A stretch of 64,000 bases of DNA. Origin: Microvirga subterranea (GTDB taxonomy: Bacteria > Pseudomonadota > Alphaproteobacteria > Rhizobiales > Beijerinckiaceae). Shown here one piece after another: positions 9,524-18,262 of this stretch. Every line of letters starts with the position of its first letter. Position 1 is the first letter of the stretch. The notes under the pieces are model-generated. The model saw nothing but the letters and a program-made list of their open reading frames with translations. It had not been told where the DNA came from and made no database searches. The DNA lies in NCBI RefSeq assembly GCF_003350535.1, contig NZ_QQBB01000001.1:186001-250000 (forward strand). Reading direction: 5' to 3'. The translations under genes and the position numbers were made by a program.

Positions 9524-11698
9524 CTACTCGGCCGCCACGCTAAGCGTGTCCTCGGCCGACCAGCTGATCTCGCTGTCGTTGAAGAAGCGGTCGAACGCGC
9601 TGTCGAAGGACGGCAGGAGAAGACCGCGCTCGCTGTCGAGCGCCGTGTTGACGATGCCGCCCTCGTCGTTTTGCGTGACGAGATCCGGATCGTAGCCCGC
9701 CCGCTCCGCCGCCATCCTGGCGAAATCGTACCAGGAGACCGCTCCCGTATTGGCCAGGTGCCAGAGCCCCGTCGCGCCGTCGATCAGAAGATTGAGCACC
9801 TCGTGCACCAGGTCCGGCACGTAAGTCGGCGAGACGAGGTCGGCGCGGGCGTCGACGATGTCGCCTCTCGACAGGGTATTCAGCACGTTCCAGACGAAAT
9901 TGTATCTGTCCCACGGCCCGAAGAAGGCGCTGGTACGGACCACCAGGGCCCCGTCATGAGCGGACAGGACACGGCGCTCGGCCTCGACCTTGCTGGCTCC
10001 GTAGACCCCTGAGGGACTCACGTCGTCGCCTTCGGTGTAGGGTCTGTCGAGAGTGCCGTCGAAGACGAGGTCGGACGAGAACGCCACCAGCGGAATGCCG
10101 AACTCCGCGCAGATACGCGCAAGATTCTCCGCGCCGACGGCATTCTCCCGGAAGCAGCGCTCAGGCTCCTCCTCGGCCTGCGCGGGGCGGACATAGCCGG
10201 CCGCATTGACGACGGCCCATGGCTTCTCGCAGGCAATCACCTCTCTCACGATAGTGGGGTCGCAGATATCCATATCGTGACGCGACAGGAGAACGTGATC
10301 GAGGCCACGGATGTCGCAGATGCGCGAGAAGGCGCGCCCCAGGGTTCCGGTCGCCCCGGTGATGAGGAGCTGCCGCGGCGAACCGACGAGGCGGCAGGCG
10401 TTGGAACGCCTGGCCGGCGGACGATAGAAACGGATGTCGCGCTTCCACCAGCCGGCCCGGTCGAGAACCGGATGATCGTAAGCTCCCTGCTTCGCGAGCG
10501 CCTCCGCCGCCTGGGCGAGCGCAGTGCGCCGCGGCTCCGGCCCGCGGACGTCGTAGGGCCCGGGTTCGTAGATGCCGTTGCGCTGTGTGAGAAGCGTGTT
10601 CCAGTCCACGGTCCCGAACAGGGACCACACCGTGACGGCGCGGATGTCGGCCCCTTCGTTCCGCAGCTGGTTCGCGCCGTTCCAGATCTCGACGAGCCAG
10701 CGCAGCTGCTCGTCGCGCGTGCAGCCATGGTGGGCTTCCGTGACGGCGACGGGCCGCCGGTAGCGCTCCCAGGTCTCCCGAAGGCGGGCGACCGGCCCAA
10801 GCTCGGCAGCCGGCAGCGGCATGCGGACCGCCTCCGCATCCGCGTAGCGGTCACGGCCGTTGCCGCCCCAGTGGTGTTCCGGATAGCGGTTGAGGTTCTG
10901 GTCGAGATACCGCTCGCTGGTCAGGTAGTGGTTGATGCCGATGATGTCCGGCGCCGCATCGGCCTCGAGGAAGAGATTGAGGTTGTCCTCGCTGACGCCG
11001 TGGTCGCGGAGGATGCGCCACCAGGGATGATGGCGGTCGACCATCCCGCACAGGAGATCAAAGGTGAGCCACCGGCGCTGGTTCTCGTGCTCGGCTTGAT
11101 AGGCGAGCGCCGGCGTCGAGAACGTTTTGCCCATGTCGTCCGTCTGGACGAGCTGCGCATCCGGCCGGATGCGCCGGATCGCGCGCATGGCCAGGACCGT
11201 CGCCTTGCACTCGTTGACCAAGGCAGTGAGAAACGGGCCGTAACCGGTCCCGTGAGGATACCAATGGCCGTAGAGCCCCGAGAAGCGGGCGGTGGTCAGA
11301 GGTTCGTTGACCGGAGTGTAGAGGTCGAGATGCGGATAGCGCTCGGCCACGTTCCGCGCATGGCGGGCGAGCAGCTCCGGCCAAGCCGGATCGAGCATAT
11401 CGGTATAGCCTGGGCCGCTGCCATGGTGACAGAGGCCAGCGATGGCCCGGATGCCGAGTTGCTGCATCCGGGCGACACGCTCGTCATGCCAGGAGAAATC
11501 CGCCTCGTCCGGGGATACGGGAGAGATCGTCTCCCACAGGATCGGATAGCGGAGGGTTCGGATCCCGAGATCCGCGATCCGGTCGAGATCCTCGATCCGG
11601 TCGCGGTGTCCCGTTTCCAAGCTTTGGTCCCGGAAGTCGTCGCCGATTCTGGCGACCGTACATTCCAGTCCCCCCCAAAGCTCAAGCGGATGATTCAT
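9524..11698 (-). CDS. Fusion of a GH1-like glycosidase with an RmlD-like NAD(P) sugar-nucleotide reductase
   Basis: 724 residues from the ATG at 11698 (a TTG two codons earlier, giving 726, is possible). Residue numbers here count from that TTG. Residues 1-400 resemble family 1 glycosidases, with Asn133-Glu134 in VNEP as acid/base and Glu323 in VTEAHHG as nucleophile. Residues 445-715 are a short-chain dehydrogenase of the dTDP-4-dehydrorhamnose reductase type: nucleotide motif TGATGTLG (449-456) and the Y-x-x-x-K pair in YGASK. No signal peptide is seen. It is the last gene of an operon with a glycosyltransferase and UDP-galactopyranose mutase. How the two halves cooperate is unknown; both active sites look intact. 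Confidence 0.85.
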   Translation of the reverse strand: MNHPLELWGGLECTVARIGDDFRDQSLETGHRDRIEDLDRIADLGIRTLRYPILWETISPVSPDEADFSWHDERVARMQQLGIRAIAGLCHHGSGPGYTDMLDPAWPELLARHARNVAERYPHLDLYTPVNEPLTTARFSGLYGHWYPHGTGYGPFLTALVNECKATVLAMRAIRRIRPDAQLVQTDDMGKTFSTPALAYQAEHENQRRWLTFDLLCGMVDRHHPWWRILRDHGVSEDNLNLFLEADAAPDIIGINHYLTSERYLDQNLNRYPEHHWGGNGRDRYADAEAVRMPLPAAELGPVARLRETWERYRRPVAVTEAHHGCTRDEQLRWLVEIWNGANQLRNEGADIRAVTVWSLFGTVDWNTLLTQRNGIYEPGPYDVRGPEPRRTALAQAAEALAKQGAYDHPVLDRAGWWKRDIRFYRPPARRSNACRLVGSPRQLLITGATGTLGRAFSRICDIRGLDHVLLSRHDMDICDPTIVREVIACEKPWAVVNAAGYVRPAQAEEEPERCFRENAVGAENLARICAEFGIPLVAFSSDLVFDGTLDRPYTEGDDVSPSGVYGASKVEAERRVLSAHDGALVVRTSAFFGPWDRYNFVWNVLNTLSRGDIVDARADLVSPTYVPDLVHEVLNLLIDGATGLWHLANTGAVSWYDFARMAAERAGYDPDLVTQNDEGGIVNTALDSERGLLLPSFDSAFDRFFNDSEISWSAEDTLSVAAE

Positions 11699-11771
11699 TC
11701 CCAACCCCGTGCTATGTCAACAGACTTACGAGAACTGTACTTAGCGCGGATTTGTTCGATACTTTTTTCAA

Positions 11772-12926
11772 TTATGAAGCCAGAGCGGCCGATGAGGGCA
11801 TGACTTTGACGTCCGCCGTATCGGCTCCCTGGGGAAGCGCCTCATTGATCCGCCGGAACGTGGCAAGGGCCTGACCGACGATCTGGTCCATGTTGTAGTA
11901 GCGATAGGTCGCCAGCCGACCCACGAACCAGACGTCCGGAGTCGACAGAGCCAGGCGCTCGTACTTCTTGAACAGCTCCTGGTTCTCCGGCTTCGGGATC
12001 GGGTAGTAGGGATCGCCTTCGGCGGAGGGATACTCGTAGGTCAGGGCGGTCTTTACGTGCTCCTGACCGGTGAGATGCTTGTACTCGGTGACGCGCGTGT
12101 AGTCGTTCGTCTGCGGGTAGTTCACCACGCCGACAGGCTGATGCCAGGGCTTTTCGAGCGTGACGTGCTCGAAGCGCAGGGACCGGTACGGCAGCTTCCC
12201 GAACCGGAAATCGAAATACTCGTCGATCGGACCCGTATAGATCACACGTCGATGCGGCACCACGTGCCTCACGTCCTCGTAGTCGGTCTGCGTCATCACG
12301 TGAATGTTCGGATGGCTCACCATCTTCTCGAACATGCGCGTGTAGCCATGCTTGGGCATGAACTGGAACTCGTCCGTGAAGTAGCGGTCGTCCCGGTTCG
12401 TGCGGGTGGGCACGCGCGACGTGACCGACTTGTCGAGCTCCGACGGGTCGAGGCCCCATTGCTTGCGGGTGTAGCCACGGAAGAACTTCTCGTAGAGCTC
12501 GCGCCCGACGGTCGAGACCACCACGTCCTCGGAGGTCTTGATCTCCCCGACCTTCTCGGCCCGTGCTGCAAACCAGTCCTGCAGCTCCTCGGAAGTGAGG
12601 TTGAGGCCGTAGAGCTTGTTGACGGTGTCGAGGTTGATCGGGATCGGCACCTGCATGCCGTCCACCTCCGCCAGGACCCGGTGCTCATAGAAGCGCCATT
12701 CGGTGAAGCGGGAGAGATGGTCGAAGATCTGCTTCGAGTTGGTGTGGAAGATGTGAGGGCCGTATTGGTGGATCAGCAGCCCCTCGTCGTCGTAGCGGTC
12801 ATAGGCGTTGCCGCCGATATGCGGCCGCCTGTCGATCAGAAGGACGCGTTCGTTGCGCTCGCTCGCCAGACGCTCCGCGAGCACGCTGCCCGCAAAGCCA
12901 GCGCCGACAATCATCCAGTCGTACAT
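11772..12926 (-). CDS. glf: UDP-galactopyranose mutase
   Basis: 384 residues. The FAD-binding motif GAGFAG is at 8-13, followed by IGGNAYD and the QYGPHIFHTN segment typical of the enzyme, which converts UDP-galactopyranose to UDP-galactofuranose. Conserved arginine- and tyrosine-containing segments (YNMDQIVGQAL near the C-terminus) are present. The ATG at 12926 begins four bases after the stop of the upstream glycosyltransferase and uses a GGAG site inside that gene's end, so the pair is coupled. It implies that the operon builds a galactofuranose-containing glycan in the cytoplasm or at the inner membrane. Confidence 0.95.
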   Translation of the reverse strand: MYDWMIVGAGFAGSVLAERLASERNERVLLIDRRPHIGGNAYDRYDDEGLLIHQYGPHIFHTNSKQIFDHLSRFTEWRFYEHRVLAEVDGMQVPIPINLDTVNKLYGLNLTSEELQDWFAARAEKVGEIKTSEDVVVSTVGRELYEKFFRGYTRKQWGLDPSELDKSVTSRVPTRTNRDDRYFTDEFQFMPKHGYTRMFEKMVSHPNIHVMTQTDYEDVRHVVPHRRVIYTGPIDEYFDFRFGKLPYRSLRFEHVTLEKPWHQPVGVVNYPQTNDYTRVTEYKHLTGQEHVKTALTYEYPSAEGDPYYPIPKPENQELFKKYERLALSTPDVWFVGRLATYRYYNMDQIVGQALATFRRINEALPQGADTADVKVMPSSAALAS

Positions 12927-12930
12927 TCGG

Positions 12931-14148
12931 TTACTCCGCAGGGGTGGTGGCGTAGATCGGCAGAGCCGACGCGGGACGATCCGTGGCGGCATCGCCGGTC
13001 ACATCCAGCATAAGCTTGTGCATGGATGCCCAGGTCTTGTCCCAGGACCCTTGCGCCAGGTAGCGATCGACCTTGGCGAGCCAGTTCTCCTTCGGCCGCG
13101 ACAGTATGAACTCTGCCTTCTCGACGACATCCTGGGCGGTCCGGGCAATTTCCACGAGCCCCTTTTCCCCGTAAGGCCGCACCACGTCGGTGATGGGGGT
13201 CGAGATGACGGGCACGCCGGCCGCCAGGAACTCGGGAGTCTTCGTCGGGCTGATGAACTTCGTGGCCTCGTTGAGGGCGAACGGCATGAAGCCGATGGTC
13301 CATCCCGACAGGTACTGCGGCAGCTCGTTGTAGGACTTGCCGCCGAGCCAGTGGATGTTGGGCCGCTGCGGCAGCGTCGCCGGATCGATCTTCACCACCG
13401 GCCCGATCATCACGAACTGCCAGTCGGGGCGCAGATCGGCCGCCTGGCCGACGAGGTCCACGTCCATCCGCTCGTCGATGACGCCGAAGAAGCCGAGACG
13501 CGGGAAGGGAATATGGGCCTGATCCTGCGGATCCTGCTTCACGCCGCGGGCCTTCGAGAAATGCGCGAACTCGATGGATGACGGAAAGGCGTGCACGCTG
13601 TGATGACGGTTGCGCTTGGCCTCGTAGAGGCTCATGCCGCCGGTGAAGACGAGATCCGCACGCCCGAACAGGCTCGCCTCAAGATCGAGAAGCTCCTGCG
13701 ATGCACCGCGGAAGAGCGAAAGCTCGTCCATATTGTCGTAGATGCACATATCGCATTCAAGATCGCTCGTGAAGGCGAGCGCCATCGGCGTGTAGTACCA
13801 GAAGACGCGCGGCGAGAGCGCCTCACGGCCGATCAGCGCCTCGATGAGGTCGTGCTGCTCGGCGATGACGTCCTCATGAGAAAGCCCCTCGGGCAGCATC
13901 GGCACCGCGATCGTAACGCCCTGCGGCCGATCGCTCACATCCATGTGCGCGCTGATGCCCGGCTTGAAGATCGGCTCCTCGATCACGAGGACGTCGTAGT
14001 GGTTTGCTGCACGGCTCAGGAGATGCTGCGGGCGCTGCCAGACGAAATCCCATCGCAAATGGGAGAAACAGACGAGGAGAGGCTTCTTAGAGTCGCCTTT
14101 GAAGGGCGAACGTAGGGCATGCGACTGCGTCATCAAACGCTCATGCAT
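12931..14148 (-). CDS. Glycosyltransferase, GT4/GT1-like (GT-B fold)
   Basis: 405 residues from the ATG at 14148, which has a GAGG site eight bases ahead; an ATG at 14229 would add 27 residues and lies closer to the predicted transcription start, so the true start is open. The N-terminal core begins KPLLVCFSHLRWDFVWQRPQHLL, a pattern common in bacterial glycosyltransferases fused or linked to glf. The C-terminal half has the donor-binding PEFLAAGVPVISTP segment. No membrane helix is seen. Being directly upstream of glf makes it a candidate galactofuranosyltransferase, but donor and acceptor are inferred from context only. Confidence 0.85.
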   Translation of the reverse strand: MHERLMTQSHALRSPFKGDSKKPLLVCFSHLRWDFVWQRPQHLLSRAANHYDVLVIEEPIFKPGISAHMDVSDRPQGVTIAVPMLPEGLSHEDVIAEQHDLIEALIGREALSPRVFWYYTPMALAFTSDLECDMCIYDNMDELSLFRGASQELLDLEASLFGRADLVFTGGMSLYEAKRNRHHSVHAFPSSIEFAHFSKARGVKQDPQDQAHIPFPRLGFFGVIDERMDVDLVGQAADLRPDWQFVMIGPVVKIDPATLPQRPNIHWLGGKSYNELPQYLSGWTIGFMPFALNEATKFISPTKTPEFLAAGVPVISTPITDVVRPYGEKGLVEIARTAQDVVEKAEFILSRPKENWLAKVDRYLAQGSWDKTWASMHKLMLDVTGDAATDRPASALPIYATTPAE

Positions 14149-14270
14149 AGCGCGATCCTCAGGTACAGATGTGTTGTCACGATCGGACGGAAAACCACGG
14201 TCCGGGGCGATGAATTTGATTAGTTTCATGAATCGGACCGGCGAAGGGTCGCGGTCGCAATCGACTATTC

Positions 14271-14295
14271 AACGCAGAGGATGCAATTTGGTTCC
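14271..14295 (-). promoter_or_regulatory. EcfG-type promoter, perfect match, upstream of the glycosyltransferase-glf operon
   Basis: On the minus strand GGAAC (plus 14291-14295), 16 bases, then CGTT (plus 14271-14274). Transcription would start near 14264, which is 35 bases before the ATG at 14229 and about 116 before the ATG at 14148. The spacing and both boxes match the EcfG consensus exactly. Confidence 0.7.
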
Positions 14296-14342
14296 ATCTG
14301 CGCTCAAGTTCTTGAACGTTTGTTCATCGCCAATAGGCTTGA

Positions 14343-14654
14343 TCACTTCTTTTCCAGCATCAATGTGCCCTGCTTCTGGATGAAGTTCTTTGCCTTTTCG
14401 GCAACCATCGCCAAAAGCCACGGCAATTGCACCTCGACCCGCACCTGTTCTTCGAACACTTCGAGATGGCCGTTGACGGTCTGTCCCATAGCGCCGACGC
14501 GGAAATCCATCCGGTCTCCGGTCCAGGTCTCGTCCACCGCAGCGACCTTGTCGCCGAACTGGGACTTGAGGCGCGTCACGCCGCCCTGCAGCCGGCGCAA
14601 GGCCTCTGCTTTTCCGAGGTTGTGGGGGATGGACACGACAAGGGGTTTCGACAT
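14343..14654 (-). CDS. Polyhydroxyalkanoate-system family protein
   Basis: 103 residues, with GGAAGG ahead of the ATG at 14654. The pattern MSKPLVVSIPHNLGKAEA at the start, then the VDETWTGDRMDF region and a C-terminal LLAMVAEKAKNFIQKQG, fits the small family annotated as putative polyhydroxyalkanoic acid system protein (PHA_gran_rgn). No PHA synthase or phasin lies nearby, so a link to granules is only by family. It probably forms a short operon with the two small genes upstream. Confidence 0.75.
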   Translation of the reverse strand: MSKPLVVSIPHNLGKAEALRRLQGGVTRLKSQFGDKVAAVDETWTGDRMDFRVGAMGQTVNGHLEVFEEQVRVEVQLPWLLAMVAEKAKNFIQKQGTLMLEKK

Positions 14655-14709
14655 CAGCACCTTCCGCTTCTTGCCGGAACAAGCGAGGCGATGCGGTTCA
14701 GGTTCCGCA

Positions 14710-15015
14710 TCAGAGCATCTCGACCTTGATGGCCCGGACCACGATGGTCTCCTGCCGGAAACGGCGCTCGAGCTCAGCCCGATAGTTTTCCCACCAGCCC
14801 TGGTCGATTTCCCGGGCCATGACCTCGAAGACGACGATGTCGTCGTGGGATGTGTGCCCGCCCTCCTTCCACACGCCTTCCGCGGGCGCCCGGGTGAAGC
14901 TGGTGATGCCGCCGAACCGCTCGGAGAGTTCGGTGCGGACGCGCCCATAGGCTGCGCCGTCGAAGCGGCGTCCGGCATTGTCCGACAGAGGCAGAAGGAT
15001 TTGAACCAGATGCAT
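14710..15015 (-). CDS. Conserved small protein, unknown function
   Basis: 101 residues from the ATG at 15015 (the frame is open upstream but the conserved-looking protein begins MHLVQILLPL). It is an alpha/beta-type sequence with RTELSERFGG, then TRAPAEGVW, a DDIVVFEVM strand and IDQGWWENYRAELERRFRQ near the end. I do not recognise an enzymatic motif. Orientation and spacing suggest co-transcription with the polyhydroxyalkanoate-family gene 55 bases downstream. Confidence 0.7.
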   Translation of the reverse strand: MHLVQILLPLSDNAGRRFDGAAYGRVRTELSERFGGITSFTRAPAEGVWKEGGHTSHDDIVVFEVMAREIDQGWWENYRAELERRFRQETIVVRAIKVEML

Positions 15016-15132
15016 GATGTTCGCCCAGCCCGGGACAGACGTCCCTTCTGCTAGGGTTCTAGCGCAGCATGCCGCAACGGCGAGAGGCACAGCGCCGCCC
15101 CTATCGAGCGGACGGCCTGGCGCGACCGTTCC

Positions 15133-15489
15133 TCAGGCGTGCTGGACGGCGAACAGGTCGCGATCCGATGCCGGCAGGCTGTCGTCGACCATGTAACGGC
15201 TGGTGGGCTTGGAAATGCGCCAAGGGCGCGCCGTGGAGGCATGGATCGCCTCGGACGGCCGCAGGCGGCGAGCCGTGCCGTCGGCCTGGATCTCGTCGAT
15301 CACCACGAAGCCGAAAATGGTGAGCCGGGTCGCCATGACCTTCGTGGCTCTGTCCTCCGCCGGGATCGGCAGCGAGCCTGCGGCATAGACCGCATCCATG
15401 AGGCTCCGCTGATCGCGGCGCGGCGAAGCCGACGAGCGTGCTCCCGGAAAGCGGATGACGTTCGCCGCTTCAGACGATCTCGATTCCAT
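15133..15489 (-). CDS. Hypothetical protein
   Basis: 118 residues from the ATG at 15489. The N-terminal 30 residues are basic and Ser/Arg-rich (NVIRFPGARSSASPRR), a pattern common in small rhizobial regulators; the rest is mixed, with KVMATRLTIFGFVVIDEI as a possible strand-helix core. No family is recognised. Coding status rests on the open frame, the ATG and the absence of a better overlapping gene. Confidence 0.55.
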   Translation of the reverse strand: MESRSSEAANVIRFPGARSSASPRRDQRSLMDAVYAAGSLPIPAEDRATKVMATRLTIFGFVVIDEIQADGTARRLRPSEAIHASTARPWRISKPTSRYMVDDSLPASDRDLFAVQHA

Positions 15490-15567
15490 AATACGCAACC
15501 CTTGGTCCCGAATCAGGCCAAGGATCGCGGCAAGGGATTAAGAAGCGCCTAACCCTGACTTTATTTC

Positions 15568-15981
15568 CTAGTCGAGCTGGTGCAGGGACACGTAAGCCGT
15601 CCCGGTCGAGGTCAGGCCCAGCGCCTGGGCCGGGCCCTTGGCGAGGTCGATGATGCGCCGGTGCGCGAAAGGACCGCGGTCATTCACCCGGACCACGACG
15701 GAACGCCCGTTGGCCTCGTTGACGACCCGCAGCTTCGTTCCGAACGGCAGGGAGCGATGCGCCGCCGTCATGTCGGACGAGTCGAACCGCTCCCCGCTCG
15801 CAGTGCGCCGGCCATGGAAGCCCGGCCCGTACCAGGATGCCGTCCCCCGCTGAAGTTCTTTGCCCGCTGCGAGGCTATTCTGTGAGATGGAACCGGTTTC
15901 CGTTGGGTCCGATGTAGTGTTACAGGCAGCAACGAACAGAATAGGCACCACAAGTGATGCCCGGGTGAGGATCTTGTTCAA
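15568..15981 (-). CDS. rlpA: RlpA-like septal lytic transglycosylase lipoprotein
   Basis: 137 residues, starting at a TTG (15979-15981) with GGGGAGA eight bases upstream. The start is supported by the lipoprotein signal that follows, with lipobox FVAAC (Cys20). The mature part is a double-psi beta-barrel: ASWYGPGFHGRRTASGERFD, then LPFGTKLRVV and VRVNDRGPFAHRRIIDLA. RlpA proteins cleave peptidoglycan lacking stem peptides at the septum in some bacteria. This copy lacks the SPOR domain of the longer homologues, so septal targeting would need another route. Confidence 0.88.
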   Translation of the reverse strand: MNKILTRASLVVPILFVAACNTTSDPTETGSISQNSLAAGKELQRGTASWYGPGFHGRRTASGERFDSSDMTAAHRSLPFGTKLRVVNEANGRSVVVRVNDRGPFAHRRIIDLAKGPAQALGLTSTGTAYVSLHQLD

Positions 15982-16286
15982 GGATGTTCTCCCCTTGTCT
16001 TGTGCTTGTCAGTCAAGCTGCCTGATAACAAGGCAAGAATAAGGCGGACCGATTTTCTCCTTATTTCATATACTTTTTCGCCAACCGGATAGTCTTACAT
16101 TTATGGCGGGTTTATTGCCAAGCTTGTACGATAATAGCCTACGGCCAAGTTTGTTCCGTTCGGTCAGAATATTTTCTTCCGAGTCGCTCGGAGAACATAC
16201 GGCTCTGGTCGTCGGGCGAGACTGATCTAATTCAGACCAGGCAGCGGGTTCGGACCGTCCGAAGCTGCACAAGGGGCCGCCATTTC
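15982..16286. other. AT-richer intergenic region upstream of rlpA and the carotenoid operon
   Basis: Roughly 300 bases between the minus-strand rlpA gene and the plus-strand crtN-like gene, clearly richer in A and T than the surrounding coding sequence. It must hold the promoters of both, but no specific element could be assigned. AAGGGG about 11 bases before the ATG at 16287 is the probable ribosome site. A 68-codon open frame on the minus strand is probably chance. Confidence 0.5.
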
Positions 16287-17837
16287 ATGTCTCATCCATC
16301 AGCGTCATCAGGGGTCGCGATCGTCGGCGCGGGACCGGGCGGCTTGGCAGCCGCCATGCTTCTGGCGAGGGAGGGCATTCCGGTCACGATCTTCGAGCAG
16401 GAGGCCGCGGTCGGCGGACGGACCCGTACGATCACCGCACCGGGCGGCTACAAATTCGACATCGGCCCGACCTTCTTCCTCTACCCGCGCGTCCTGAAGG
16501 ACATCTTCGAGGCCTGCGGCGAGCGGCTGGAGGATCACGTCGCACTCGAGCGGCTCGACCCTCAGTACCATCTCGTGTTCGAGGGCGGCGGCGAGATCCG
16601 GGCCACGGCGGATCTCCCTCGTCTCGAGCAGGAGATCGGTCGTATCGCGCCCGGAGACGCGAAGAACGTCGGGCGCTTCCTCGACGATAACCGGGCCAAG
16701 CTCGAATCCTTCCGGCCCGTGCTCGAGCAGGCCTTTTCGAGCCCGGCGGACCTGGTGTCTCCGGCGATGCTGGCGGCCCTGCCGAAGCTGCGCCCCTTCT
16801 CGAGCGTGGACGGCGACCTGCGGCGCTACTTCGCCGACCCACGGGTCCGGCTCGCCTTCTCGTTCCAGACGAAGTACCTGGGCATGTCGCCCTTCCAGTG
16901 CCCGAGCCTGTTCACGATCCTGTCGTTCCTAGAATATGAGCACGGTGTCTACCACCCGATCGGCGGTTGCGGCGCCGTGTCCGAGGCGATGGCGGCCGTC
17001 GCACGCAAGATGGGCGTCGACATCCGCCTGAACACGCCGGTGGATCGCATCCTCTACGAGAACGGCGAAGCGGTCGGGGTCGAGGCCGGGGGCGAGCGCT
17101 TCGCGGCAGGCTCGGTGGTGGTGAACGGGGATTTCGGCCACGCCATGCGTCGCCTCGTTCCCGAAGCCATGCGCCCCCGCTGGCGCGACCGCAAGCTCGA
17201 TGGCGCCAAGCTCTCGTGCTCGACCTTCATGCTCTATCTCGGCATCGAGGGCGATGTCGGGGATCTCGCCCATCACACGATCTTCCTGGCGCGCGATTAT
17301 GAGCGCAACATCCGGGAAATCACGGAAGGCGTCCTGTCCGAGGAGCCCTCGGTCTACGTGCAGCACGCGGGTGCGACCGATCCGTCCCTGGCGCCGGCCG
17401 GCCACACGAGCCTCTACGTTCTGGTGCCGGTGCCGAACCTGCGTTGCAAGATCGACTGGACGCGCGAAGCGCCGCGCTACCGCAGGCTCGTGCTCGATCG
17501 CCTAAAGCAGTTTGGTCTTGGCGATATCGAAAGCCGCATCCGCTTCGAACGCATGGTGACGCCTCGGCACTGGCAGGACGAGTTCGCGGTCTTCGAGGGC
17601 GCGACCTTCAACCTCGCGCACAACCTCACGCAGATGCTCTACTTCCGTCCGCACAACCGCTTCGGCCGCAACGTCTACCTCGTCGGCGGCGGCACGCATC
17701 CCGGCAGCGGCCTGCCGGTGATCTACGAGGGAGCGCGCATCACGACCCGCCTGCTGCTGGAAGACCGGGAGCGCCTCCGCGCCGGCCGCCGCGAGCGCAA
17801 GCCGGCCATGTCCCCCGTCGGCGAAGCCACCACCTGA
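16287..17837 (+). CDS. crtN: CrtN-type carotenoid (C30) desaturase
   Basis: 516 residues. The N-terminal FAD motif GAGPGGLAAA begins at residue 14, followed by the GGRTRT and YKFDIGPTFF segments of phytoene/dehydrosqualene desaturases; the C-terminal FAD motif YLVGGGTHPGSGLP is near 465. It should insert double bonds into a C30 backbone made from squalene or dehydrosqualene by the products of the same operon. It is the first gene and the DUF2141 gene follows after 13 bases. Choice of C30 over C40 is inferred from the HpnCDE genes downstream; there is no crtB. Confidence 0.85.
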   Translation: MSHPSASSGVAIVGAGPGGLAAAMLLAREGIPVTIFEQEAAVGGRTRTITAPGGYKFDIGPTFFLYPRVLKDIFEACGERLEDHVALERLDPQYHLVFEGGGEIRATADLPRLEQEIGRIAPGDAKNVGRFLDDNRAKLESFRPVLEQAFSSPADLVSPAMLAALPKLRPFSSVDGDLRRYFADPRVRLAFSFQTKYLGMSPFQCPSLFTILSFLEYEHGVYHPIGGCGAVSEAMAAVARKMGVDIRLNTPVDRILYENGEAVGVEAGGERFAAGSVVVNGDFGHAMRRLVPEAMRPRWRDRKLDGAKLSCSTFMLYLGIEGDVGDLAHHTIFLARDYERNIREITEGVLSEEPSVYVQHAGATDPSLAPAGHTSLYVLVPVPNLRCKIDWTREAPRYRRLVLDRLKQFGLGDIESRIRFERMVTPRHWQDEFAVFEGATFNLAHNLTQMLYFRPHNRFGRNVYLVGGGTHPGSGLPVIYEGARITTRLLLEDRERLRAGRRERKPAMSPVGEATT

Positions 17838-17850
17838 GAAGGACCCAGTC

Positions 17851-18255
17851 ATGAAGCGCCTCCGTCTCGCGGGACTGGCCCTCCTCGCATCGGTGCCTGC
17901 TCACGCGGCAACCCTGATCATCAGGGCCGAGGGCGTTCAGTCCTCGGACAACATGATCTATGCCGGCATCTGCGACACGAGCTTCGACGAGGCGACCTGT
18001 CCGTACAAGGATCGCGCCGCCGCGCGCCCCGGCACGGTCGAGATGCGCCTGAGGAACGTGAAGCCCGGCGCTTACTCCATCGCGGTGTTCCACGACCGCA
18101 ACGGGAACGGAAAGCTCGACCGCAACTTCATCGGCCTGCCGAGCGAGCCTTACGGGTTCTCGAACGATGTCGGCCGGCGCGGCCCGCCGAGCTTCGAGGG
18201 AGCCCGGATCGTGGTGCACGAGCCCACCACGACGATCGTCATTCCAATCCGCTAG
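17851..18255 (+). CDS. DUF2141 periplasmic protein
   Basis: 134 residues with a GAAGGA site and a signal peptide (LAGLALLASVPAHA, cleavage near residue 20). The mature part has the DUF2141 hallmark AVFHDRNGNGKLDRNFIGLP followed by EPYGFSND, and a C-terminal beta strand. The function of the family is unknown. It sits between the first desaturase and the methyltransferase with gaps of 13 and 7 bases, so it belongs to the carotenoid operon; a role in binding or locating the pigment outside the inner membrane is a guess. Confidence 0.85.
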   Translation: MKRLRLAGLALLASVPAHAATLIIRAEGVQSSDNMIYAGICDTSFDEATCPYKDRAAARPGTVEMRLRNVKPGAYSIAVFHDRNGNGKLDRNFIGLPSEPYGFSNDVGRRGPPSFEGARIVVHEPTTTIVIPIR

Positions 18256-18262
18256 GCGCACC

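Noticed and set aside
16066..16272. 68-codon open frame on the minus strand between rlpA and crtN
   Set aside because: No ribosome site, no recognisable protein pattern, and the region is AT-rich leader sequence.
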